Source: Siphonodentalium dalli (taxonomy: Eukaryota > Mollusca > Scaphopoda > Gadilida > Siphonodentaliidae). From it: a stretch of DNA of 64,000 nucleotides. Location: assembly GCA_032622095.1 (NCBI GenBank), contig CP136061.1:6146734-6210733 (forward strand), in the 5' to 3' direction. The position numbers were made by a program, and so were the translations under genes. A model generated the notes under the pieces. That model was not told where the DNA came from and made no database searches. It saw only the letters and a list, made by a program, of their open reading frames with translations. Position 1 is the first letter of the stretch. Every line of letters begins with the position of its first letter. Below are positions 1-10,273 of the stretch, one piece after another.

Positions 1-14
1 TCATAAATGATGCT

Positions 15-76
15 TTAGTATAGAAAGGGTTAAACTTATTATCTGAACATTTCCCAAGGAAACTACTCGTTAATGC
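15..76 (+). repeat. Single 66-bp repeat unit left of the Ngaro-like element
   Basis: This unit (TTTAGTATAGAAAGGGTTAA start, ACTACTCGTTAATG end) matches the units tandemly repeated at 5071-5345. The Ngaro-like element lies between the two sites. Either the element inserted into a tandem array, or the units are the element's own split direct repeats, which Ngaro/DIRS elements are known to carry. The boundaries share AATG. Confidence 0.75.
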
Positions 77-465
77 ACCCAGGGCCGATAAGGTTCGGGG
101 TGATTTATGTGGTTCTTTGATCCTGTCATCCGGCAGACATTCCGGATTTTCGGTACGATCCGTTCCGTATCGGCCGAACTTAAAAGTCCGCATTTTACAT
201 CCGCCCGGAATGCTGCCTCCTTCCGGTAACTGGAAAAAGCAATTCACTCTTGAATTATACGCATCGCGCTCGGTTGTGTCGTCAATTCCTATCTGTTTCC
301 ATCCGTCACCGTGTTTCTTCACCAGCCTTCATTTATTCGTCTATCATCTTGTTCCTTGTGCGCTCTGTCTGCGTCCTGTTCCGTCGGCGTTACCTATTTT
401 CGTGGGTCGCGCACGTGTTTTCTCCGTTTGTGTTTGTCGTTCGGTGGCATTCCCGTATTTCTCCT

Positions 466-828
466 ATGGTTCGTACAGGATCTCGCGGTCGGGCCCGCGA
501 CCGTTCGTCTCGTAGCAGTCGCCAGGATGCGTCTGCCAGCTCGTCTCGTGCTGGTCCTGCTTCCAGTGGCCGTGTTAGGCCTTCTTCTCGGGTTTCGGCC
601 AGTGTGTCATCTGTGGCTGATTCACGGGTGCGCGGCCGTGGTCAGCATTCGCGTGGCAGGCCTGCTCGTGGCTCTGGACGGGGATGCCGCGCCTCTCGTG
701 GCCGGATTTCCCATTCTCGTGGCCGCGATCCTGTTCGTCGGCCTCGTTGTCAGCCCAGTCGTCAGTCTCGTCGCCAGGCTAGTCGCCGACAGGACGTTTT
801 CTGCGCTATGAATCCAGGTCACCACTAG
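466..828 (+). pseudogene. Gag-like ORF1, N-terminal part (Ngaro-like)
   Basis: An ATG at 466 opens a 120-residue Arg/Ser-rich basic segment beginning MVRTGSRGRARD, followed by many RG and SR dipeptides and ending at a stop at 828. Such basic N-termini are usual in Ngaro-type gag. The frame extends upstream of 466 without an obvious start, so the ATG was chosen because the basic composition begins there. A motif DLRDKI in another frame near 1050-1110 looks like continuation of gag, which implies a frameshift. The protein would bind RNA in the particle. This is inferred from composition and position. Confidence 0.5.
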
Positions 829-1118
829 CGTCTCCTTTGTCGTCCTGTCCCCGCCGCAGTTCTGATGACAGCTCCACTTCTCTCCGCCGCCGCGAGGATT
901 CCCGTGTGGCTTCAGTGATACACCGACCGAACGCTCCGGCAAGAGACAGAACTGATCCGGGTAATGCCTTATTTAGCTTTCCATCCTCGCTGGTCTCCCC
1001 TTGGGACGCCCCCTTGCCGATTCCTACGGCGGCAGATGGCCTTGGCTCTCACGTTTCCCGATCTTCGCGACAAAATTTTCTGGGGGCGTCGTGCTTCCGG
1101 GCGAATCCGTGTTGCACC

Positions 1119-1608
1119 CAAGGCTTAAAATAAGTGGTCTGATATGGCCAATTGTCAGACACCAAATTCAAATTTTTATAGGTTGTCAGGCTCTGCTTTG
1201 AAACTGTCTGACATACTTTCTGGTTGAGAAATTGATGTATTTTTATGAAAATATCACTGGTAATGTGATATTTTGCAAAAATTTATAGAGCATGCTGTTC
1301 AATGAAATTGGATTGCATAATTTATGGATCCAGTAACACCACTGGGATCAGAGCAATTGAAGACTTCTATAACCTTAGAATTGAAATCGGCAAGTATGTT
1401 TAATGTTGTCGAGGTGGGGCAGATTTTAAAAAGGTGAAAATTGAGAAGAGGAACATCATTGGGGGATTATCCATCATTATTAGTTTAAATTGGTATTATT
1501 ATGGGTGATAAATAAGACATGTCAGGCCTCATTTCGAAATGTCAGACCATGTCTGTTTGGTGCCTGACAAAATGTCAGCTAGTCAAATAAAAATTATTTT
1601 AAGGTTTG
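1119..1608. mobile_element. 490-bp hAT-like MITE nested in the Ngaro gag
   Basis: Terminal inverted repeats start CAAGGCTTAAAATAA and end TTATTTTAAGGTTTG. Subterminal copies of TTGTCAGACACCAAA and its near-identical inverse lie inside. The flanks are 8-bp duplications GTTGCACC (1111-1118) and GTTGCGCC (1609-1616), 7 of 8 identical. 8-bp TSDs are typical of hAT elements. The insert is AT-rich against its GC-rich host and codes for nothing. A related start (CAAGGCTCAAAATAAGTGG) occurs near 38709. Confidence 0.85.
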
Positions 1609-1616
1609 GTTGCGCC

Positions 1617-2050
1617 AGGCGGGCATGCTGCTCCAATAACGTCTGTTGCCTCGTGGACCGATGCTTTTCTCACTTTCGTTTCGGTATACCTCGACGTTCA
1701 CCCTGAATCGTCGGCCCAGCCCCTTTTGCGTTACCTGCGCACCATTCGTTGGGCCACGCGTCCGGGCCATCCCAGTCCCGTCTGTTTTGAACTCAACGCC
1801 GGCCGCTGCTCCTGGCCAAACTGTCGTTTCGACACATCTGCAACATCTGCTCAGAGCCTCATGCCGCAACCGCTGCCCATGGACAAGACTTTCGTCGCTC
1901 AGCCCGCGACGGTCGCCAGCCACGTCTACCAGCTCACCCCTTCCGCCATTAATCTTGTCTATTTGTGTTGGTGGCTTAGGAAGTACCCTCACCACCAAGT
2001 CGCGCGGGAACTCCGGTTCGGTTTTACTCGTGGTTTTTCCGCTCCATTAT
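1617..2050 (+). pseudogene. Gag-like C-terminal part with zinc-knuckle remnant
   Basis: Frame 1 encodes a segment with WTDAFLTFVSVY, HPESSAQPLLRYLRTIR and a Cys-rich stretch (GRCSWPNCRF). A one-base shift then gives RHICNIC in another frame, so the knuckle is split by a frameshift near 1825-1830. A tail with YPHHQVARELRFGF precedes the RT block, which continues in a different frame from about 2050. This arrangement fits the gag-to-RT junction of Ngaro-like elements. The stretch resumes directly after the nested MITE. Confidence 0.55.
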
Positions 2051-2053
2051 ACT

Positions 2054-3480
2054 GGCCCGCGTATGCCAACTGACGCTCCGAACCTCAAGTCTGCTCGTGA
2101 CCGTCCCGAGGTCGTCCGGGAAAAGATCCTTAAGGAAGGTCGCATTGCTGGTCCTTTCTGCGCTCGTCTACTTCCATCGCTCCGCGTGTCGCCGCTTGGA
2201 CTGGTGCCTAAACATGAACCCGACTCATTCCGTTGCATCCATCACCTCTCCTATCCGGCAGGCCAGTCGCTCAATGATCATATTCCGCGCGAATTCATTG
2301 TCACATATACCAGTTTTGACGCTGCTGTTGCCACCACCCGGTCCCTTGGGACCGGGACATTGCTCGCGCGCGGGGATTTAGAGGCTGCATATCGTAATCT
2401 TCGCATCTACTCGGGCGATTTCGATCGACTTGGTTGTAAACTGGACGACATGTTTTATTTCGACAACTGCTTACCTTTCGGCTGCTGCGTGTCGTGCGCC
2501 ACTTTTGAAAAATTCTCAACATTTTTGGAATGGGTTGTTAAGCAGCGGTCCGGCAACCCACACATCTTGTACTACTGCGATGACTTCCTGTTCTGTGGTC
2601 CGCCAGCCACGTCCCAGGCCTCGGACAGTCTTGACATGTTTCATCGCGTTTGCTCTGGTCTTGGCGTACCTATTGCTCGTGATAAAACGGTCTCGCCCAC
2701 CTCGAAGCTCTGCTACCTTGGTCTCGAACTCGATACGTTGGCTAACGCGGTGCGTCTCCCTGCTGAGAAGCTCACAGCTATTCAGTCCACAATCTCTCTG
2801 GCTTTGCGCTGCCGTAACATCTCGGTCGTGAACTACAGTCGCTCATTGGCTCATTACCATTTGCGTGCAAGGCGGTTCGTCCGGGCCGCCCAAGTTGTCG
2901 TCGCCTGATTGATGCCCTGCAGGGATTTTCTAAGCCGAATCACAAAATCCGAATTACTTCTGGCATGTGCCGATCTGGCCACGTGGTTACAGTTCTTCAC
3001 GTCATTCAATGGGATCTACCTTTTCCCTTCTGCGACCTGGCTCCATGATACCGACATCAATTTCCACATGGACGCTTGTGGTCAGTCCGGCGGCTTTGGC
3101 GCTTATTTCAACGGCCTTTGGGCTTTTGGCACGTGGCCCCTTCCTTGGCATGCTTTGGGCCTGACCCGCAATATGGGTGTCCTCGAGATGTTCCCCGTCT
3201 TAGTGGCATCAGCGTCTGGGGGCGTCGCCTCCGAAATCATCGCCTCCATTTACACTGTGATAACATTACCGTGGTCCGCGTCTTCAACTACCAAACTTCC
3301 AAATACAAGCCGCTCATGGCCCTGTTGCGCCAGCTGGTCCTGCTGCTCCTGTCTCACAACATCTCCTTGTGTGCTTCATGGATCGCGTCTCGTGATAATC
3401 CTCTCGCTGACAGCCTCTCTCGTTTCCAGATGAAACGTTTCCGTCAACTGGCGCTGTCCGCCGCCCGAACGCCAATGCCA
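2054..3480 (+). pseudogene. Reverse transcriptase / RNase H, frameshifted (Ngaro-like)
   Basis: The RT domain is long and intact from about 2054 to 2890 in frame 2. Its conserved pieces are NLKSARDRPEVV, LRVSPLGLVPK, IHHLSYP, ARGDLEAAYR, a YYCDD catalytic box at 2570-2584, and YLGLELD. The connection to RNase H is broken near 2885-2970, where frame 3 carries LIDALQGF. The RNase H part shows HMDACGQSGGFGAYF near 3066, then shifts frame near 3210 to a CDN box and LADSLSR. It would copy element RNA to DNA. At least three frameshifts and a stop make it non-functional. YCDD replaces the LDD form I expect in this family. Confidence 0.85.
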
Positions 3481-3488
3481 TTTCCCAG

Positions 3489-3822
3489 GTGCCTGTGGAC
3501 CTGCGTCGACATGTAACGCTGCTTTTGACGTCCTCCCGGGCGCCATATACTCACCGCACGTATCGCACCGCCATACGGGCTTATCTCGTTTTCGCACACC
3601 GGCATCGCTTGGCCGTTTCCTGGCCGCTCCCGGAACACGCTATCGTCGGGTTTATCGCGGGGCTTCATCGCTCCCGGCATTCTGCTTCAACCTTTTCCAC
3701 CATTTCGTTCGGGTAGTGCTACCTATCTGGCGGATCTGGGCACCCCTTACCATGCCTTCCTACACCGGGGTCGTTGGCAGTCTGATGTTTGTCGTCGATT
3801 CACCCACTCAACATCTGCTTAG
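3489..3822 (+). pseudogene. Tyrosine recombinase, internally deleted (Ngaro-like)
   Basis: The N-terminal part (frame 3, up to about 3700) has SSRAPYTHRTYRTAIRAYL and FIAGLHRSRHSASTF, typical of the core-binding helices of tyrosine recombinases. At about 3700 the sequence jumps in frame 1 to FRSGSATYLADLG and GRWQSDVCRRF, the C-terminal catalytic segment. The central part with the first catalytic Arg is missing. The expected HxxR His reads as Pro and the catalytic Tyr position reads as Phe. It would integrate circular element DNA if whole. The internal deletion and residue losses show it is dead. Confidence 0.75.
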
Positions 3823-3829
3823 TCTCGTT

Positions 3830-4448
3830 TCAGTAGCCAGTATCTGGGTCTTGGGTTCGTCCCACGTCTACTGGGCTCACCAGCGTGCTGTGCGGCGTCC
3901 TGTTGGCCAACATCTCCAGCTGTCCAGCCGCGGCGCTTCTGTTCGATGGATCTGCACTCGTGGGATGCTGTGGGGCGATTTCCACGCCCGTTCGCCCGGG
4001 AGCTCGCCGCTTGTCCGCAGTCTCGGCATCCTACCCACATCATCCAGCTTGGCTCGAACGACCTCACAGCCGGTGGGTACCGTGAATTGCATGCCAATGT
4101 TAAGCGGGAACTTTCATATGTGCTTGAATCGTTGCCTGACTGCACCCTTATTTGGTCACAAGTATTCCCGCGCCGCTATTGGCACAACGCCCATCGCCCG
4201 AGTATTGGTGCTCGCCAGCGCTGGGACTTTATCCAACGCATGTTGGGCTTTGTCTTACATCACGGGGTCGTGGCATCAAGCACCCAGCCATTTGCGCTTC
4301 TGATAAGGGCATGTTTCGTTCAGATGGGATCCATCTCTCCCCCGTCGGCAACAATATCTATCTGAATAGTCTCCGGGGCGCCCTGGAGACCTTCCTGGCA
4401 TCTGACACTATGGTTTTCCCCGGTGGTTTAACTGTTTCATTGCTGTAA
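3830..4448 (+). pseudogene. SGNH-type hydrolase ORF (Ngaro-like ORF3), frameshifted
   Basis: The blocks of an SGNH hydrolase appear in order but in three frames: LGSSHVYW (near 3851, nucleophile Ser), RGMLWGDF (near 3957), LGSNDL (near 4048, the GxND block) and SDGIHLSPVGNN (near 4320, Asp-His pair). Frameshifts fall near 3980 and between 4250 and 4310. Hydrolase ORFs of this kind are known in Ngaro and some DIRS elements; their role there is unclear. All key catalytic blocks persist although the frame is broken, so loss of coding is probably fairly recent. Confidence 0.75.
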
Positions 4449-5066
4449 TTGGGCATGGAGCTCCTGGTTTGGGGGAGTGCTGCGCACTCTATGGCGGTCC
4501 TGCAGATGGTGGTAGTGGTAGTGTCGCCATAACGTTATAACCTGTCTGGTAACTTTGATGGGTGGCTTATCAATAGTAGCTTAGTATGTTTATGACTGCG
4601 CAGTCATCTTATGCTTATTCGAGAGTGCTCTCGAACTGTAGCCTGAGTGTAATATTCCAGGCCGTTGCTTAGCCATAGGGAGTTGGGCTGTCCAGTGGTC
4701 TCTACTGCCATTCCTGCGTCGCACTCGTTGGGCTTCTCCCTGTTGGCCGTGTGTGCTTATTGCTTAGGGCGCCTCATAGCAATTCTTGGGCGCCGGCTCC
4801 GAATCGTACCTTAGCTCGTCGGGCCATGCTCATGCCTGCGCTGTACAGCAGTATTTCTTCAGCGTTCTCTGCTTCGGCTTCTCGTCAGAGCGAAGGCTCT
4901 GCTTAATTGGTTTTCCATGCGTATGGGCTATCTGCAGGACAAGCTTATAATGTTGCATTAAAGCTGAGATCATACCCCACTCATGTGTTGTCGTTTAAAT
5001 ATTCCGTGCAGTAGTGGCAGGGCTGTCACTGGTGGGGGTAGTGTCTCTTGGATCTGAGTGATCACA
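4449..5066 (+). other. 3' non-coding region of the Ngaro-like element
   Basis: GC-rich sequence that follows the hydrolase remnant and runs to the 66-bp array. No coding signal is seen. Short palindromes such as GACTGCGCAGTC (near 4597) and CGAGAGTGCTCTCG (near 4620) occur. The right end of the element is inferred from where the tandem repeat resumes. Confidence 0.45.
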
Positions 5067-5070
5067 TAAT

Positions 5071-5345
5071 GAGTATTTAGTATAGAAAGGGTTAAACTTA
5101 TAATCTGAACATTTCCTATGGGATCTACTCGTCAATGAGTATTTAGTATAGAAAGGGTTAAACTTAATATCTGTACATTTCCCAAGGAAACTACTCGTCT
5201 CTGAGTATTTAGTATAGAAAGGGTTAAACTTTTTATCTATACATTTCCTATGGGAACTACTCGTCAATCAGTATTTAGTATAGAAAGGGTTAAACTTATT
5301 ATCTGTACATTTCCTATGGGAACTACTCATCAATGAGTATTTAGT
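5071..5345 (+). repeat. 66-bp tandem repeat, four units plus a partial
   Basis: Units start with GAGTATTTAGTATAGAAAGG at 5071, 5137, 5203, 5269 and 5335, an exact 66-bp spacing. Because 66 is a multiple of 3, an open reading frame appears on the minus strand, but it is only the repeat. A further unit lies at 15-76 across the Ngaro-like element. Confidence 0.9.
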
Positions 5346-5802
5346 ACAGATCGAAAGTGTTAAGGAACATTCTATAAATCACCTCGATTTCGATGGTTTG
5401 TCCAGAGGTCGTTACCAATTATGGGTTTTCCGCAAGCAAAGATAACTTAGAATGCATTAAAGCTAGGGTTTAATCCCGGGAACGGAATTTCCGGTTCCCG
5501 AGTCCCATACTCATTCCCATTTCCCGGGATTATGATTTGTAGGAACCGAGAACGGGGTGCCTTGTTAACACTTGGTATATCATATATTAGGGGCCACCAA
5601 CGGCACATAATTAAGTTTAATTTGTCCGTGCACGGTGCACAATGCAACAATTTTTTATATGTAAAATATCTGCAAATTCTACATAAAGTGTGATTAGAAT
5701 TGACCATGCATGCTATGGTCTCGTAGCCCATGCACAGCCATGACTTCACGACACAAGCTCACGAGTCATGACATAGTGGCATGAACCATTCGTGGAAACT
5801 CC
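5346..5802. other. Unannotated stretch
   Basis: No coding signal or repeat family recognised. A short internal duplication GGAACGG/GGAACCG surrounds TTCCCGGG near 5476-5545. Confidence 0.4.
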
Positions 5803-5911
5803 CTGAGAGCTTTCCGATGAATGGCAACAAGCCATATTTCCGACTAAATCCTCAAAAGTTACCCATAATTCTGCTGTGGTTAAGAAGTCGATTACTTAGA
5901 GCATTAATGTA
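5803..5911. mobile_element. Family A MITE, right half only
   Basis: The sequence matches the right arm of the A foldback (GAGAGCTTTCCGATGAATGG ... AGTCGATTACTTAGAGCAT). The left arm is absent. Confidence 0.8.
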
Positions 5912-6091
5912 CATGGAGGGGGTAACTTTAAAATGAAATAAAGATATTATTGAACATTGAGAAATTGTCTAAATTCATTTCTGAGAAAAGATCAAATTAA
6001 AGCACAAGCAGTCAGAAGACTTTCTCTCATTACATTGAATTTTCAAAAGAATTCAAATGGGATACGTACCCTTCGAATCACCTCTATTGCT

Positions 6092-6379
6092 TTAACACTT
6101 TCAGTACCAGGGGCCGATCTCATAGGCCCTAATTTACTGTCTGTAAAATCGGCCCTAAAAAAATAAAAAAATAAAAAAAAATTTTTTTTAGATTTTAATT
6201 TTTTTATTAAAATTGTAAAAAATTGTAAAAAAATAATAAAAATGATGAAAAATTGTTAGGCCAATGCAATCTCTTATATATGCGAGGCGACCTATGGTCG
6301 ACTCGCATATATAAGAGAATGCATTGGCACAGGGTATATGGGTTGATACAAAAATCGGACCTGGCACTGAAAGGGTTAA
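6092..6379. mobile_element. Family C TTAA-flanked MITE
   Basis: TTAA lies at both ends with termini CACTTTCAGTACCAGG and CCTGGCACTGAAAGGG. TTAA target use is known for piggyBac-like elements. It contains the central palindrome (6259-6329, CTCTTATATATGCGAG arms) and an A/T-rich stretch. No coding capacity. Confidence 0.85.
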
Positions 6380-7294
6380 TATGGAACGAGTGGTACTCCA
6401 TATGCCACTCCCACCCAACTAGTGGCATATTATGATTCAATTTTGATTCTCGTACCATCAAACTTACGAATCAACTTTGATTCTCGCGAAAATGGATGGT
6501 TTTTTAGGCCTGTTAAAAACAAATATCCCAGAATTAAAGCAGCAACAAATGATCCATCACTTGAGATTGAAATTGCTCTAAAATTTCCAGAAACTAAATC
6601 AATGCTTTTACAAATTAAAGTAGTCTCGTCGACATGACAACATTTCTTGGAGTGCGGGTATCCCCCAAATTACGTAATGCTGTGGGAAACATAATCATTT
6701 TGTTTGGACGATTTTATCTTGGAGCCAGTATAATAGTGAGTCCTGATTGGCTCTAAATGAGTTGGTATCCCAGGTTATGGATTGTCTCACCCCCCCCCCC
6801 CCCCCCCCTTCCACAAACTTTGGTCAAAGTAGGAAATTTTGAACAAACAATAGTTTGAAATTGTTCCCGTAGTTTTATTTTCCAACAATTCTTTAGTGCC
6901 AGGGAATTTGTTTTTAGACAAATATTTGCATATTTTCCTACATGAACCATTGGTCAAAATTTTTGACTGAAATGAACATCAGTTGGAAATTTTCCAACCT
7001 TATAGGGGGTATCAGGTTGAAAATTTCAAAGACTTGCAAAGCTTGAGGCCAGTCTAGATGCTAGGATATCCATATTTTCCAAGATGGGTTATGGCGAATG
7101 GTCCCAAGTTACGGCCATTAATTATCTGAAGTTAGCATGCAATGTTTATGTTCAGATTTCAAAATTTTCTCACGAGACCACAAGATGTTAGTGGTTTTGC
7201 TATTTTCAGGTTTATATCCCAAAATTTTCTCATACTGGGAATATAGTGGATTCGGTTTCCTTTAATACGATAGGTAATCAGACTGAGTATTATA
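6380..7294. other. Unannotated stretch with C19 tract
   Basis: AT-rich, no coding signal. A run of 19 C lies at 6790-6808. Nothing else recognised. Confidence 0.5.
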
Positions 7295-7490
7295 TACATT
7301 AATGCCCAAAATAATAGACTCCTTACCACAGCAGAATTATGGGTAATTTTTCAGGATTTAGTCGGAAATATGGCTTGTTGCCATTCATCGTAAAGCTCTC
7401 ACCGATGAATGGCAACAAGCCATATTTCCGACTAAATCCTGAAAAATTACCTATAATTCTGCTGTGGTTAAGGAGTCTATTATTTAGTAG
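7295..7490. mobile_element. Family A MITE, shortened right end
   Basis: Both foldback arms are present around the centre near 7393. The left end starts TACATTAATGCCC, while the right end stops at TTATTTAG without the terminal bases. Confidence 0.85.
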
Positions 7491-7496
7491 CTCCAG

Positions 7497-7580
7497 TTAA
7501 AGGCATATATAGTGCAAGACTGGAGCAGACGACACTCCATAGTGCATGCTTCCATCTGTGTGAGGCTCCCTGTGGGTTAA
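7497..7580. mobile_element. Family D short TTAA element
   Basis: TTAA at both ends. The interior (GTGCATGCTTCCATCTGTGT, GGCTCCCTGTGGG) is the inverse of the copy at 30567-30654. Confidence 0.7.
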
Positions 7581-7895
7581 ACATTAGGGCATTACTGTTT
7601 GTGGGTCTGTGTGTAAATGAGACTGCATGATATCAACAGTACCAACAGGCTTCCTGCACGCCTGCTGAAGAGGGTGCAGGTCTATTAAGAGTTCGAGAAC
7701 AGGTCTATTGTATGACAATGCAACAGAAGCCTCGTAGTAAACACACAAATCATGTTCATCGATCGGAAAATCTAAATGTTTTGGTAGTTATTTGATCTTG
7801 TTTTAATATCGTTTATTAGTATGGGAGCCTGGCAGCAGGGATTACGCCGTCAAAACTCGTCAAATTTATTTTATTGAATTGAGTTTGCTCGCTGT

Positions 7896-8251
7896 CAAGC
7901 CTTGAAATAGTGTGTCTGTCATTTGCAGAATGAGGTCCCCAGAGGGTGAATTTAGTGATGCTACCCCGCATAGCGGGCTAGCATCACCAAATTCACCCTC
8001 TGGTGACCTCATTCTGCTTACACCTCAGCAAATGAGGTTCCGAGAGGGTGAATTTAGTGATGCTACCCCGCATAGTGGGCTATCATAACCAAATTCACCC
8101 TCTGGGGACCTCATTCTGCTTACACGTCAACAGAATGAGGTTCCCAGAAGGTGAATTTTGTGATGCTAGCCCGCTATGCGGGGTAGCATCACTAAATTCA
8201 CCCTCTGGGAACCTCATTCTGCAAATGACAGACACACTATTTCAAGGCTTG
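7896..8251. mobile_element. Family B hAT-like MITE, three hairpins
   Basis: Ends CAAGCCTTGAAATAGTGTGT and its inverse. Flanked by perfect 8-bp duplications CTCGCTGT at 7888-7895 and 8252-8259, which supports hAT-type transposition. The interior has three successive hairpins built from GAATGAGGTCCCCAGAGGG and its complement. Non-coding. Confidence 0.92.
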
Positions 8252-8658
8252 CTCGCTGTTGGTCGGGAGCAGACTATCAAAACTCGTAGAATTTATTTAT
8301 TGAGTTGAGTTTGCTTGCTATGCTGGACGTCACAATCTGACACAATCGGACTTCATACGCTTTGATTTGAGAGTTTTCACTCATTAATCCACAATTCTAT
8401 TAGAGCGATTGGGCACGAAATATCACAGTATTGATTACTGTAGAAGAGGAAAAACAATTGGATTGTGAAACAATCAGCTCTCTGTGGGATTTCAATCATC
8501 GTGATTATCACGTTCTCATGCTCCCGAATCCGAGACAAAAATATCTTAGGTTTTAAAATAAAATAGAAGGAATTGGTGCAGATGAAAGTTCCTATAATCC
8601 ATGTGACGAAAAGATAGGAGTTAGGGGCCACCTGTCTGACAGAAGGGCAGAGACGTGT

Positions 8659-8742
8659 CACCACCAATCACCAACCACATTGATCCTCACCACCAATCAC
8701 CAACCACATTGATCCTCACCACCAATCACCAACCACATTGAT
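8659..8742 (+). repeat. 29-bp tandem repeat, three units
   Basis: Three consecutive copies of a 29-bp unit beginning CACCACCAATCACCAACC. Confidence 0.9.
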
Positions 8743-8779
8743 CGAGCGTAATTTATAATTTTTTAATAGTTGGAAGGTT

Positions 8780-9215
8780 TGAGGTATTAGTTGGATGGAG
8801 GGGGCTGGGCGGAGGGGCTAGATGGAGGGGGATAGATGGAGGGGGCTGGATGGAGGGGGATTGATGGAGGGGGTGGATAAAGGGGGATTGATGGAGGGAG
8901 GGGCTGGAGGGAGGGGGCTAGATGGAGGGGGTAGATTGAGGGGGTTAGATGGAGGGGCTGGGTGGAGGGCAGGGCTGGGTGGATGGGGCTAGATGGAGGG
9001 GGTAGATGTAGGTGGTTAGATGGAGGGGCTGGGTGGAGGAGGGGCAGGGCTGAATGGAGGGGCAGGGCTGGATGGTGGGGCAGGGCTGGATGTAGGCAGG
9101 GCTATATGGAGGTATGCAGGCTTGATGGAGGGAAGGTAGGGCTGGGTGGGGGCAGGGCTGGAGGCTGGATGGAGAGGAGGCAGGGCTGGATGGGGGCAGG
9201 GCTGGATGGATGGGG
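8780..9215 (+). repeat. Purine-rich GGA/GGCTGG minisatellite
   Basis: Degenerate tandem units of GGATGGAGGGGGCT and GGGGCAGGGCTGGAT. The + strand is nearly all G and A with interspersed CT. Open frames on both strands here are by-products of the repeat. Confidence 0.85.
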
Positions 9216-9421
9216 GAGGCAAGGCGCAATTGAAAGTTTGAATTACCTGTTGGAAAATTCCATCTTAAAGGGAGGGGAGGAATTTTCAAGTTCATGCAGT
9301 TGGAATTGAGATATCAAGTCTCAATGGGATTTCAATCAACAGGGATTATCATTTTCCAAATCCGAGACAAAAATATCAAGTTATCAACTGAAGATTTAAA
9401 GTTACATGTCAAACAAGCAGA

Positions 9422-9438
9422 CCCCCCCCCCCCCCCCC
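9422..9438 (+). repeat. C17 homopolymer
   Basis: Run of 17 C. Comparable runs lie at 6790, 12268, 39303, 44390 and 50294. Confidence 0.95.
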
Positions 9439-9532
9439 AGACTATCGATTCCCACAAATTTGAATCGGTGAACGCTATGCCCAAAATATGGAAATGATCG
9501 AGCCCAAAATAAACATATCGATCATAAACATT

Positions 9533-9949
9533 CAAGCATTGAAACTGTGTGTCTAACATTTAAAGAATGAGGTCACCAGAGTGTGAATTTAGTGACACTA
9601 TCCTGCTAGTATAACCAAATTCACCATCTGGGAACCTCATTCTGCTTAAGCATCAAATATCATGGGAGACCTAGGATCGCAGTTGAAGTTGGTGATGTTC
9701 ACCCATTAGTCACCTCAATTATACATTTTATCTTCTGCAAATTAGGGGATATAGAAACAGAAGGGAAAAAGTAACTGAAAACAATTATAATTTGAGACTA
9801 TAGATACTTCCCAAATGATGAAGCCTAAGCAGAATGAGTTCCCCAGAGGGTGAATTTGGTGATACTAGCACACTGTGCTAGATAGCATCTTTAAATTCAC
9901 CCGCTTGGGACCTCATTCTGCAAATGTCAGACATACTATATCCAGGTGG
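9533..9949. mobile_element. Family B element, diverged
   Basis: Left end CAAGCATTGAAACTGTGTGT and right end GTCAGACATACTATATCCAGG match B termini with substitutions. The two terminal hairpins and the middle block (ATCTTCTGCAAATTAGGGGA) are recognisable. Confidence 0.8.
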
Positions 9950-10273
9950 CCCAATAATACAAACAACACATTCCCCATATATCCCTGATCACATGAAGAT
10001 ATGGCAAATTGTTATTGTCGTCAGCAAAACGAAAAGAATTGAAAAATTTTGAGCGTCATTGATTCTCCATAAAACATTTGATAGTGATGACGAAGTAATA
10101 AGTTAGATTGTGTGGTCTTGTTCATCGTCGTCTGATATGAGATCCAATCATGGTGAACATGAGGATTGTCTCGCTGGAGAATTGAGGTCTTACTCTGCAG
10201 TCATAAAGGGAGGTAATAATGATAATCAGACACATATTATTCTGACCTCACGCCGGCATCACATTATATTGAA

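Larger units (their letters stand above)
77..5066 (+). mobile_element. Ngaro-like tyrosine-recombinase retroelement, decayed
   Basis: Remnants occur in the order gag, reverse transcriptase/RNase H, tyrosine recombinase, SGNH hydrolase, which is the order known for Ngaro/DIRS-type elements that carry a hydrolase ORF. The RT block with a YYCDD active site, the RNase H block, a split recombinase and a GSSH/GSND/DGIHLS hydrolase are all visible but spread over all three forward frames. The copy is therefore inactive. It is clearly more GC-rich than the rest of the window. A MITE at 1119-1608 interrupts gag. Ends are set where the flanking 66-bp repeat stops and resumes, so they are approximate. 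Confidence 0.85.

Noticed and set aside
3716-4303. Single long frame as one hydrolase gene
   Set aside because: Only the first block (GSSH) and RGMLWGDF lie in this frame; later hydrolase blocks are in other frames, so it is a frameshifted pseudogene and not a host gene.
4995-5267. 90-residue minus-strand frame with a 22-residue repeat
   Set aside because: It is created by the 66-bp tandem repeat, whose length is a multiple of three; there is no independent coding evidence.
8945-9309. Pro/Ser- and Gly-rich frames on both strands
   Set aside because: By-products of the purine-rich minisatellite.
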